A stretch of 64,000 bases of DNA from Onchocerca volvulus (Eukaryota > Nematoda > Chromadorea > Rhabditida > Onchocercidae), in NCBI GenBank assembly GCA_000499405.2, contig HG738137.1:14749661-14813660 (forward strand). The letters run 5' to 3'. Every line of letters begins with the position of its first letter. Within the stretch, counting starts at the first letter, position 1. Positions 37,029-50,600 of this stretch are shown here, one piece after another. The notes beneath the pieces are model-generated. The model was given only the letters and a program-made list of their open reading frames with translations, ran no database searches and had not been told where the DNA came from. Both the position numbers and the translations under genes were made by a program.

Positions 37029-40000
37029 AATAAAAAGTCTAACCTGTCCAGTTGCACCAATACATAAAACAATTATTGATGCCGTAATAACAATAATATC
37101 TTAAAATAGATTCATTATTAAAAAGTATCAATTGCTTGCTGTAAATTTTTATTTATATCGGTTAAAATGATGAATTTCATTTTAAGGACATAGCATTAAA
37201 TAAAATTTATCATTTTAAAGTCATTTTCGAATAAAGCTATTATTATAGTTTTAATTAAACTCGAACCAATAATACAATAAGCAGAGGTAGCGAAACGTAT
37301 GCGGCCTGATATGCCACGATATCGTGAACGACAACCAGATGACCAAACTCGAAATATATATTCCAACGCTAACCAAAGTACAAATACTATCTCCTAAAGA
37401 TTTAATATTAAATATATAAACAAATTATCAGTTTTAAAGTACATTTATAGATAATTATGAGTGCGTAAAATTTCAAATTGATTAATAATCTTATCATTTT
37501 TAGTCATTTAAGATTATTTTTTATGACATATTTAAAAATAATCATAAGTATTTAAAATCCTCAATTATGATGCATGAGAAAAAAAATTAAAAAATCTATA
37601 TTGTAAGTCTTGAAAGAAAACATTCTGCTGTTGAAAAGATGCTAAAAAAAAAAACACGGCTTTTTTTATTTTAATCTATGATTTTATACATTTTACGATA
37701 ATCAATGAAAAAGACACAATAACTTTATTGAATTAATAATTTTTCTACAAAAAATAATTCTCGATATTTGAAAAAGAAAACAATTAACATACAATATAAT
37801 AAAGAATTAGTGTTGCATGCACTTCAAAATCTGGCATCGTTGAAAAGACACTTAGCGCGAGACACATCAATACCATTATAAGTCTGAAGAAGATTGAAAA
37901 AAAAATATAGAGAATTTGAGATCTTGAATTATGATTAATTTGAATAATTGTTAGTTATTTCATGTTTTCAACAACTGACCAAATTTTTTACAGAAATTTT
38001 TAGGAGAAAAGGTTTTTATTCGTTTATATTTGATAATAAAATATGCTTGTCAATTATTCGTTGAGAAATAGCTAATATATGATCAGAACAGGAAATTTGT
38101 TGCCAGGAATTTCTTTATTCTCTACTGAAATAAAATAACTTGACAATGCAATGAAATTCCATGATATTTTGGATCGAGAAAAAGATTATTATCAGTTCTC
38201 ATCAGATTGATTATTAGATAATTAATGCTTGTTAATTACAATTAAACCAAATGTTCATATAAATTGGTAATACTGCAGGAAATAGAAGTTTGAAAAATCA
38301 TACTAATCTTTGATAAAAATTAGGATAAAATCCATATATTTATTGAACAAAAAAAGTAAATAATATCAGCTAACTGCTTCTTTTTTTTCATGAGAAAATC
38401 TTCCTCATTTTTTAACCATAACTTCCCAAAAAATAAAAAAATAATGAAATGATATAATAATTCGCCGAAAAAATTTTCTCAGCTAGATTTAAATATTTAA
38501 GAAATTTAAATTTAAGTGTCAAAATTATTTGGAAAATTAAATATTTGAATGAATAATTTTTTTCAATATTTGAAAAATTTAAAAATTGAAAATTTAAATA
38601 TTAAATATTTCAAAAATTAAAATCCAAGTGTCAAAATTATTTATACTTTATTTATATATTAATAAGTAATTACTTGACTAAAATTAAACTATTAGAATGG
38701 CATTGACCAGAATGATAAATAAGTTTTCAAACTATTATGAAATATGATAAATAAAAATACGCTTACACAGCAAAATGATAACCAGCAGCTTTCCAACCAC
38801 GAGGTCGTTCCAAAAAATTATGCACTTTACTCTGAACCCGTCGAAACCTTTGATCAGTACTATAATTTTTATAAACTAATGGTCTACCCATCAGTGACAT
38901 CTTACGTGTCGATGACGGACCAGATTGATGCTGCAATTTTTTAAAATTTAAAACTTTTTAAGTTGAAAAATTTTTTCAATAATATTTTTTTACATATTAA
39001 AGATGAAATGTTTTAACGTACAATAATTTACGATAGATAGTAATGGAGAAAATGTGAAAAATGAATATTTTTCAATTAATTAATTTCAATTAATGAACAA
39101 AGACATTAATATACAGTATTGATTAATTAATTAGGACAACATCTTGCTTCAAATTTTTTAGTTTTTAAAAATTGTGTTAAATCATTTAAAATTTTATATT
39201 TTTTAAAAAAAATTTCTGTCCTATTTTGATATTTTTAAAACATACAAATTTCAAGCAAAGAATGTAAATTAGGCGAATAATCGCAAATATATCACATGAA
39301 GAGGAACAAAAAATGAAACTAAAGCATTCTACTTCAAATCATTGATAAAAAAAAAGAGCCCGAGGGGAGCCCAAAAAAAAAAAATCTTTTTTTTTATCAA
39401 TGAATATATTCATCCTAACAACATGCAATTTTTATAAAATACAAGACAAATATGAATTACCTAACCGATTATATTCTGACAATTGGAATGAATTGATTTC
39501 GTTTCTTTTTTTTTTTTTTTTTTTTTGTTCTATTCACATGAAATTTTAGCAATTTGTAAATAATTAATAACAACGTAAGCAGAATAGTTTTCTCTTTTCT
39601 TCACAAATTTTTCACTTTACTTTTTTTTTTTTCTGGTAAGTTTTCCAAAACGGTTCGCGTTTTTAAAATAAATTATATTTCCAGATAATAGAAAGACAAC
39701 AGAAAGCTTCCAAACATGAAAGTTTGCCTGCAAAATGCACATTAAGCTATAATTTAGTCAATTTTTTAACTTTATTTCATTTTCATAATCGATAGTGGAA
39801 AAACGAATGAAAAGGAGGCGGAGAGATGGTTTGCGAGAAAAAAAAATAGTATCATTAAAATTTTTTTTTTTTTTCAATTGATATATTTCCATGATATGAA
39901 GAAAAAAGAAATTACTATCATGTAAATATTTTTACATAGTTATTCTCATTATACTTGGAAATTATATTGATCAAGGGAAAAAATCATATACCTATAATGG

Positions 40001-43000
40001 AGAACAAATCAAAAAATACTTTATAAGAGAAAGATGTGATTTCATTATTGAAATAAATTTCAAATGTATCACTGAAATTAAGTTGAGATAAAAAGTATCG
40101 ATTTTGATTCTTAACCTTTAATATTTTATTAAAGATAAAAGCTTTTACATCAAATGCTAAGAAGAATTCTGTTTTCTAATCATACTTTTTGTCTTAATGC
40201 ATTTTTTTTTTGATGTAATATTAAGCAATGCGATGCGAAGAAAAATATATAAAAAATAAAAATTTCCTTTTTTTCTAAGATTAATTTCTGTGAATAATAC
40301 CAAGTACGAAGACTAGATGAAAACGTATCGGTGTTATAATATTTTTTGATTAACAAAGTAATTTAATGCTCAAAAAAATTTTTTTTGATTTTTTTTTTTA
40401 TTTTTTTTTGATAGAAATTTTCCTTTCATATTTTTTTACGCTCTTTTTTTTTCGAAAGAGAAAATTAAAAGTAGATTTTTCAGTAAAAAGCGAAAAATAA
40501 TAATCAAAATCTTGCTTAAAAATGTTGCCGCCAAAATTATCACATATCAATGCGATATGATAAATTTTTTAGAACATTATTTGTACTATTTGGAAAAAGA
40601 ACTAAAAAAAAAAATTATGTCGCTGAACAATTTTTATAAAGCAACAAACATAACAATCATCCTCATATTTGATGTATAACTAAATCATAATAAACTTTAT
40701 AATTTCTAGTTTTGAAATTAAATAATTTTAGTTTCGACGATTGAGTCATATATCATTAAATGTCAAATTTATCTCTTTTAAATTGATTTATTTCTCTAGG
40801 AGATAATTTGATACTTTACAAAAATGTTTAGTAAATAATTTAAATATTTCGCTTATTAGTTAGAAATTAGTTAAAATTATACATTTTAATATTTGTATAA
40901 ACGTAAGGAAATATTTTTTTTTTTTAGAAAAGATTATGCATGATAAATATTAGAATGGAAAGTAAATGATTAAGAAATAAAATAAGCGTAAAAAAAAAAA
41001 AAGTTTAAATTATTCATCTTTTTTTTTCGGAATAATGTCATGAACAAGATTTCTGATCGCATTTTTTTTTTTTTTCAGAAAAGTACTATAAATTATTGTA
41101 TTTAAAAGTTGTAATATTTGAATAATTAATTGAAAATACACTTCTGATAAAAAAAAAGGAAATTAAAGTTTTTTTTTCGATTTGAAATTAATAACGAATA
41201 ATATCTCAAATCTTCAGATATCATTATCAATTTAGTTTCAATCAAAAAAATTACGAATATAATCAAAATTCGTTAGTTGTTGATTGTAAATCGAACAAAA
41301 ACTAATGTTAATACAACAATTATGGTTATAAGTACATACCTCAGCAATTGATAATGTTCCAATTGTTGCAGGTGCTGATAATTGGTCTCGGAAAAAAACA
41401 CGCCGATTGTTAGTGATAACGGGATTATTTAGTAGTAATGTTGATGATGATACTACAAAAGATTTTACAGTATCATCGGTGTCTACAGTATCATCCGTAA
41501 TGGCGATTTCATTTCCAGCTGTTAATTTGTACTGAAATTGCTTTTGTTGTTGTCGTTGTTGTTGTCGATGGTGCTGTGACTGAAGATGAAAATCAGATGA
41601 TTTCGATTTCGTTGATGACGCTAGCGATACGTTTGTTGTCGCATATGTTGAATGTAAATTCTAAACAAAAAAACAAAAAAAAAAAGAGAAAAAAAAAGAA
41701 ACAAAAACAGATGTTAGTTTAATTAAAATTCAATCAGTATTAAATTTTATATCAAATGAAATGAAGAAATACACGAAAAAAAAATTATTTAAAAAAAGCA
41801 TTACACTAAAAAATGAAATTATTTTTTTTGTATTAATATTATAAAAATAAAAAAAAAATATTGTAAACATTTAAGAGACATAATTTTTTTTAATTCAAAG
41901 AGATTGCGCAAGAAAAAAAAATTTAGATTCAATATCAAGAAATTAAAAAATTAAATATTATTTTTTTCCAATCGAATATATGTTAATTAATTTAAAGGAA
42001 TAATTATTGCTGAAATTCTATAATTTCCATATCTAAAATGAAATTTTTGATTTCTTACAGAATGAGAAATAACGCCATAATTTTTTCAAATATTTTGAGA
42101 AAAAAAGGAAAAAAGGATACAGAGAGCTTCTGATGGATTTAAAATAATTTGTCAGTAATATTTTCTTAAGTCAAAGTTTAACAATTTATTTGAAATTTAT
42201 AGAAATGAAATTTGTAAGAATAATTTAATGCAAGAGGAATATTAAAAATTCTTGAATTCTCTTTTCAAGAGCCAAAAAAAAAAATTTTTTTTTTAAATTA
42301 TGTCTCAGGTTAATTTATTTTTATTTTAGAATTAATAACGTTCGAAGAAATAGTTAAACCGTATATATCAATATATCAATCAATGAATGAAGTAATTTAT
42401 AAAGCTTTTCAAAGTTAAAATTTTTTTTTGTTCTTCAAAATGATAAAATGTTTTTCTTCGAAGTGATAAATTGTATGAATATTCTCTGCCATATATTACA
42501 TTAATTTAATAAAAGCATAAAATCTGATAATTAAATTAATCAAATTTATTACTTTCCGATGATTGAATTTATTTGGAAAAATCAAATATTAATACTTAGA
42601 ATTAATCTTATTAAACTCAGGTATGAATTTCACATGTTACATTACACTAATTTAATGAAAACACAGAATATAAGAACTGAAATCAGCAAATTTAATACTG
42701 AGAAATACCAAGAAATCTAAATTTTAATACTTAAATTAAATTTTATCATGGCAAATTTGGACGAAGCTTACATATTTCCAGAAGCATAATTTTGGAATAA
42801 TTGAGAAATAGTTTTTTTTTTTTTTCTATCACTTTATAACTACAAATGATTGCTAAGAATTACGAGATAAAATTAGAATAATATTAATTATAATAATTAA
42901 GTATGATCAAATATTATGTCATTCCATTTCAATAACATATGCTATATTTGAAATTCTAATTGCAATATTATTCATCGTAAAAAAATCGAATGAAATACGC

Positions 43001-45303
43001 TAAATGATATAATTAATTATATTGAAAACAATTTGAAAAAAAAAAGTCAAAATTTATTTGTAAAATTCAAATTAGCTTCAGCAATCTATTGAAATTTTGC
43101 GAATTTATAATATCATAAATAAATCACTCTTGCTTTCAAACAAAGAAGAAATAAGCCAATTATTATAATATATATTTTGTATCTCAATATATTGCACATT
43201 TAATCAAATAAATGAGATGAAAATTTCATACAAAGCAAAAATGATATGAAAATTGGTAAAATTTATAGTTAGAATAAAAATTAATTGGGGGGAAGGAAAA
43301 AAGGTAAAAACAAGCACAAATCCTGCTAAATCATGAAACATCATACATGTTTAGAGCTGTATTGTGATCACCTTCTTTGATTCACTCATTTATTCATTCA
43401 AACTTGAAAAATTCATCCATTTCAATTATTCATTCATTCAAGCGATGAAATTTAAATACATCATTTATAAAATAAAGCAAATGTAACAAACAATAAACAA
43501 TTTTTTCGAACTGAAAAAAAAAAAAAAAAGAAAAGAAAAAGAAAAAAAATTGAAGAATATTCCCATGGAAACGGTATCAAAACTTGGGAGCAAGGAAAGA
43601 AAAAAAAAAAAAAAAAAGGAATTGAAAAGATTAGAAAATGTCAACGATTCTTTTATAAGAAGTATTATTGATGATTAAATGAATATCATGAAATTAAAAT
43701 ATAAGAAAAAAAAAAAAAAGCCAAATATGATTTCAAACGTACATTTCATTCTTCTTCGCTTTTTCTTTTTTTTTTTTCCCCTCCAACGATATAATTAAAT
43801 TTAAGTACATTACTTAAAAAAAAAAAAAAAATGAATCAAAAATGAACATTGTAATGTTGAAAAATAAATTTACAAAATTTATCGTTCATTTAATTTTTGC
43901 AGAAAATTTAAAAACTAAAATACATTAGGATTTTTATTTTTTTATTTCACTATATTTTATATTTGCAAAATCTATGCTACTTTATTCTTATTAGAATCAA
44001 GAAAACGAAAAGAATAAAAAAGCAAAAAATTTATCTGAACAAAAATTTAATCTTAGCTTTTCATTTTAAGACTATTTATAAATGAAATAAAATGTAACTC
44101 ACTTCTTTTTTTTTTTGCCTTTTCTTTTTTCACTCTTTTAGCAAACAAAATTTTCTTGTTAACGAATAAAATAAAAATGTAAAAATCTTGAAATGATTAA
44201 AACTTTCCGAATAATTATCAGAAATATTTTTAGGTATATGAGGGAAAATCGGCAAAATTTTTAGATGAATAAATAACATTTTCAAATTAATATTCCATAT
44301 AGATTTAAGTATTATTCTAAGATAAATGTTATGTTAAAATAAACAATTTAAAGTAGAAAATAATAAGCAAATGTTTGGAAATTGAAAAAGCTATAATAAT
44401 ATCTAGCTTTTCAAATCTATTTGTTTATAAAAAAAATTTATGTACATTTAATTTTTATTGGTGTTTTTTTTTTTCCAAAAAACATGAAAAAAGCGTAGAT
44501 GAAGACGTAAAATTATTCGCCATCTTTTCCCGGATACCATCTCTTAAACTTAAATAATTAGCTAACATTAATTTGAAAAGACAAAAAAAAAATTGAAAAT
44601 AGCTCCCATTTATTTCATGAAACCATATGTCCTCATTATCATGAACAATTTTTTTAATCAATTAATTGATTAACTAAAGGTAATGAATTTTTTTTGAATT
44701 ACTAATTTTTTTTATTATTTTTTAAAAATTTGAAGAAATAAAATAGTTTGTTGAAATAATCATAAAGTAAGTTGTTTATATTGTTTAGTCGGAAAAGCTC
44801 ATACACCATCTGGCGCAAACTATTAAATAAAATATGATATAGCAAAGTGTAAACAAAGAAATATTTTGTTTATTAAAGAAATATTAATGATATCATTTTA
44901 AACAAATTATATGGTAAAACTCAAAGATCTTAGGGATTTGATTGATTGAAGATAATTAAAAAATATCAATTTTTTAAAATCTGTTTATCGAATTTTTGAC
45001 ATAATCAATCTTCCCGCCTTTTCATTTATTTTTCATAAAACTTATTTCATGAATTGCGGAAGCAAATTTATGATTCAGGCAAAAACTAATTGAAATAATT
45101 GAATTATTCGAAAACGAAAGATTATTCTAAATATAAATAATATTAATTGCTAAGCAAGATAACGATATTAGTAGATGTTTATCATTAAATGGGTATTTTT
45201 GGAAATAATTTACTGCTGTTAATTTATTATTGAGTAATCAAATCGAAATGCAATTTAATAATAATAATAATAATCAATAATTAATAATTGATAATTAAGA
45301 ATA

Positions 45304-45357
<54 letters not shown>

Positions 45358-47562
45358 GGATTACGAACAGTAATAAATTATAACAAATAAATAATAAATA
45401 ATGATTGATAATAAATAATATAATAAAAATTATTAATAATAAATAAAATTAATAATAAATAAAAAAAACTTAATAATAAATAATATAATAAAAAAGAATA
45501 ATGAACAGTGATAAATTATAACAAATAAATAATAATGAATAATAATAAAGAATGCTGAGTCCTCAACTAGGTTCAATGTCGATTATCCTAACGCACCAAC
45601 AAAGGTGCACCATCATCACGCGCTAACAAAGGATCCCTAACTGGAGCGGCCGATCTGAGTTGTTGTCTAACAGATAATAAAAATAGATAATTATTGATCT
45701 AACCCTCAACTAGGTTCAATGTGATGACCCTCGCACGCCAATAAACGCGCATCACATCACGCGCTAACAATGGTGCCCTTTTCTATCACTTTATACAGGA
45801 AAGTCAACGGGAACAGTTTAGTGCTCCGACCCGGGTTTTTTTTTACTTTTCTCCTTTTTTATTTTATAGTTTTCTCTCTTAGTCGTTTTCTCCTTTTTAT
45901 TTTATAGTTTTCTCTCTTAGTCGTTTTCTCCTTTTTTATTTTATAAATTTATAATTAGATTCGTTTTATTGATATTGTTGATTTTTTACTGTTGCGTAAT
46001 AAATAATAGTCAATATTAAATATTAATAATAATAAATAAAATAAATAGTGATAAATAATAACAAAAAGTAATAAATAATAATCAATAATATAATAAAAAG
46101 AATAATGAGCAATGATAAATTATAACAAATAAATAATAATGAACAGTAGTAAAAAGTGCTGAATAATAATAAATAATAATAAACAATAAATACTGAATAA
46201 TAATAAATAATTAAGCTTATTCTTTGTAACCCTCAACTAGTGTCGGTAAACCGAAAAAATGCTGAAAGAATTCAAATATTGTTTGTAACAAAGAATTTAT
46301 AATCTCATTGTGAATAAAGCTCTTTGTTCTTCTCGTCTAATCATCTACTAATGCTTATGTGCTTTGTNTAATAATAATAATAACTGATACAAATTTAACA
46401 GTTTTAGTAAAAAAAAAAAAAAAAAACCGGAAAATTCTTTCACAATAATGCATTTAAACAGATTTGAACAAAAATTAAAAAGAATTAAAAATAATGAAGT
46501 ATCCATTACATATATAAAATATTAAGCAACAAGAAATGAATGGATAAGATTGAAGAGAAAAAATGAAAGAAATTTCGATTAAAAAAAAAATTACTTATCG
46601 GAATTTGTTTATTTTAAGATGAAATATAAAAAGAGGGACAAGATTTTCAAGATAGAGTTACTAGAAATTTGAAAATATAAAAAAAAAGTGTAACAACACG
46701 AACGAAAAACAAAGAGAAGGAGGAAATTTTTCTGTAATAAAAAATTTTTCATAATATTTATGAAATTATTTTATCAAATTTCAATCAACTTTTTCTTCTT
46801 ACCTTCTCAAAAGCAAATCTCGTATTATATTTCTTGATAGTATTTGCCTGAAGATGAAGGAAAATAAAAAATCAAAAAACAGGGCAGAATAAAAATAAAA
46901 TAAAAATAAATGAAAAAAAGAAGTTAAATCAAAATTTCAAATAATCATTCATTATATGTGAAGCAAAATGTTGCTAAAATTGTCGTTTTAGTTAGTTAAA
47001 AATTCATTATTCATTTTTTTTTTTTTATTTAAATGAACGAGAAATAAATATTGTTATGATTTTTTTTTTAGCTGTTGCAAGGACAAATAAAAAAAAAAAA
47101 AAAAAAAAAGAAATTTAATTTTTATGCGATATTAATGAAAAGGAATGTCGAATAATTTCTCGGTAATTTTCATAAGAACAATTTTCTTTTTTTCGATTTT
47201 TCATTATTCAAAATGAAATTTTTAATCTGTGATTGCTTCCACTGATAATTTTTTTTCTTAATTACGATTTTTTGCTATGATAGTAATAAAAATGTCAATG
47301 ATAGTAATAATTTTACTCATTATTTTAATGAGTAAAATTATTGTCAAAGATTATTATTATTATTATTGTTGACTAAGAGAGGAATTGTTAAAAGCTATAT
47401 GATGATTGTTTATGACTATATAAACTTTAGTATTATATCAAAATATTTATAGCCATATCAGTATAATAGTAACAATAGTAATAATAATGATAATCATAGT
47501 AATATAAATAAGAATAGGAATAAGGAGAATAAGAGGAGAAAAAAAGTAATAATAACAATAAC

Positions 47563-47617
<55 letters not shown>

Positions 47618-50600
47618 GCATTATTAAAATAAAAAAAAAATTAATAGTTATGAAAATCGTTTTTGATATATCATTATCGATAACAAATGTTATAGATAAA
47701 AATAATTTTTGATTATATGTCAAATATTGGCAATAAAATCAAAATTTTAATTTGATAAAATGAATATTTACCATTCCAACAATTTCATGTTTCATCAATT
47801 TTTTTCTTTTTTTTCTATTTTTAAATAGTTCATTCTTTTTTTATAAAGTCAAACTTTTCTTCGAATGATATAATATTTATGATTGCAACAATGTTCAATA
47901 ATTAAAGATTTAAATAGAATGCTAAAGCTATCATCATCTTAAATAATAATGTATCTTTCACTTCTTGCCACTTAATTTTTTAGCATAAAGCTTTAAAAAA
48001 AAAAAAAAAAGTCACTTTAATATTAAAAAACTTATACCAAAAAACAATAAATTTTTTAAATTTCAAAAAAAAAAAGATTAAAAATCATTTTCATATTGTA
48101 TGAACTCAAAATTATTTTCATATTTTATGAATTCAAAAATTTTGTTCAAAAGATAAAATAAGATTTCTATTTTAAATATCGTTTTTATAAATGCGATGAG
48201 TTAACATTGAAATATTTTGCAAATAATTTTTCATAATTTTATTCATAATTTGATAATAATTAAATATTATCAGATTTATGCATAACAATATTTATCAAAT
48301 GTAGATTAGTGTAAAAAATTATATCATAGTCCGTGATTAATTTAATTTTAATTAATAAATATTAAAATGACTTGAAAAAATTCTCGACCAAATAAATTTT
48401 ATTTCTCTTTCAATCCTATCATTTCATTAATTTGCGAAGTGATCATTAAGAAATGTTAATTAAGACGATATGATTTAAATTTGATGAATAAATTTTTAAA
48501 ATATTACCACATTCAATATATAACACTCAATTGACAAATAAATTAATTAGTATAAATATGAATGAAATGGAAAAGTAAAAAGTAAATGAAAAACGAAATG
48601 AAATTTCTTGAAATTTACTAAAACTACTATTTAGAGGATTTACCTAAAAATATGTCCTTTCAACAAATTTATTTTTTTACTTTTGCACAAATTTAAATAA
48701 GTAAATGATATTTTAGATTGTAATAATAAGTTTGATTAAAATTTGATGATATCTGATGTAAAAAGTGATGATTGTATGGTGACATGTCATGATAAGCAAT
48801 AAAAAAGAAATGGCTTTCTTGCGAATTTTTAAGTTTTAAAATAAGTACGTTATTCAATATTTAAGTTTTAAAATGAAAATGTCATCCATTCGAAATGAAA
48901 TGGCTGAAAAAATTTAAACTCATACCTATTATTTAAAGATGTTACAATATCTGAAATTATGTACATATTTTAATTTTAGCAAACGATTAGCATAAATTGA
49001 TGTCGATTTAGATAAATTGTAGATATAATTTTAGAAAAATTTATTAAATTTTGTTTCTAAAAAGTGACTGTCGGAAATTAATCCTGATTTTAAAAAAAAA
49101 AAAAAAATATCATATATTCTTGAATTTCGTTTCTTACATTACATTCAATATTTTAAGGAAAATTTATTTTAACTATTTAATTAGTACTAATTAAACAATA
49201 CTAACATACGAAGCAAATTTTTGTCAATCCTAGGAAACATTATCACGAATTAATCAATTGCAATATTTTAAATTTTTCAATACCTCAGTTTTAGAATTCA
49301 CAAAATTACTCCAGCTTCCTTATTAATTGAAATTAAAATTCATCTCAAAAAGTGCTTCTATTTAAGTAAATCATTTTCGCTTATACTTATCAAAATTTAC
49401 GCCGATATCATAGAATTTTCAAAAAAGTTGAAATTTTTATCGATTACTTTTTTTCTCCCATACATTTATATTCAAAAAAAAAAAAAAAAAATCATCTTTG
49501 AAATTTTTTTGATAAAAAAATTCGGTAGCATAAACTTTTTTATCTCTCTTAAAAAAAAATTAATCAAATCTGAATGATTTATTATAATACCAAATTCAAA
49601 ATCATAATTAAAACGATAAAAAATGGTTCAAAAAAAATTTCAGCAAAAATTTTTAATATTCTCCAACATAAATGATTTTAAAATATATTTTATCGAAAAA
49701 AAATTTGTTCTAAATATGTTACTTTTTTTTCTACTATACATTTCATTTCTTTCACTTGCTTACTTTTATACATACAATAAAAACAAAAGAACAATAAATA
49801 AATGAATTAAAATTAAGAATGAAAATTATGGATTGAAAAAGATAACGAAGAAAAAAAAGAAAAGGAATAAAATGATAAGATTAAAAAGTGAATTGAAAAA
49901 TTAAATAAAACAATGAATTTGGATGAGAAAAAACAAAATAGAATTCAATGCCATTGAATGAATCAAACAAATCTAATTATATCTAACATACATATGTATA
50001 TATATAAAATCGAAAACATCTTTGACATCATCAAATTGTATTATCAGATTGGATGTTTAAAAAAAGCGTAAAAATCGAGCAACAATTCATCCACCCAATC
50101 GGAACGACTTACTTTTCAACTGTTTTTCAAACAATTGAAAAGGGGAAAAAGATTTTTGAAATGACACTTCAGCTTTATAGCTTTGTGGATCTTTCAATTA
50201 AAAAGTTTGCCATCACATCAGAAGTATCGAATGAAATGAAATGACAAAATAGAAAAGGAAACATTTTGTGTTAATTTTTCCCATCTTTTTTTTTCGGGCT
50301 TTTTTTTTTGGTTTATCCTTTAAAAGCACTTTTTTTCCGCTTCTTTTCTTTCAAATAGTTTTTCTTTTTTCTTTTCTTTTTTTTTTTTTTTTTTTAAATT
50401 ATCAACCAAAATTTTCTTCTTCCCGCCTTTTTGTCATTTTTTTTTACTTTTGTGCAACTTTTTTTTTTTTTCTATCATTTTGTATTATAAATCTTAGGTC
50501 ATTTCTTATCTCTTTACTTTTTACTTTGCTAAATTAAAAATTGAAATTTGAATATGAGAAAAAGAAAATGAGATTTTTTTTTTTTAATATTTAAAAATAT

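Noticed and set aside
47433..47723. Minus-strand ORF with about 24 leucines in a row
   Set aside because: It is simply the AAT microsatellite read in one frame.
50053..50244. 63-residue + ORF inside KCNQ intron 1
   Set aside because: Antisense to the host gene, no recognisable motif and no splice context; kept out for lack of support.
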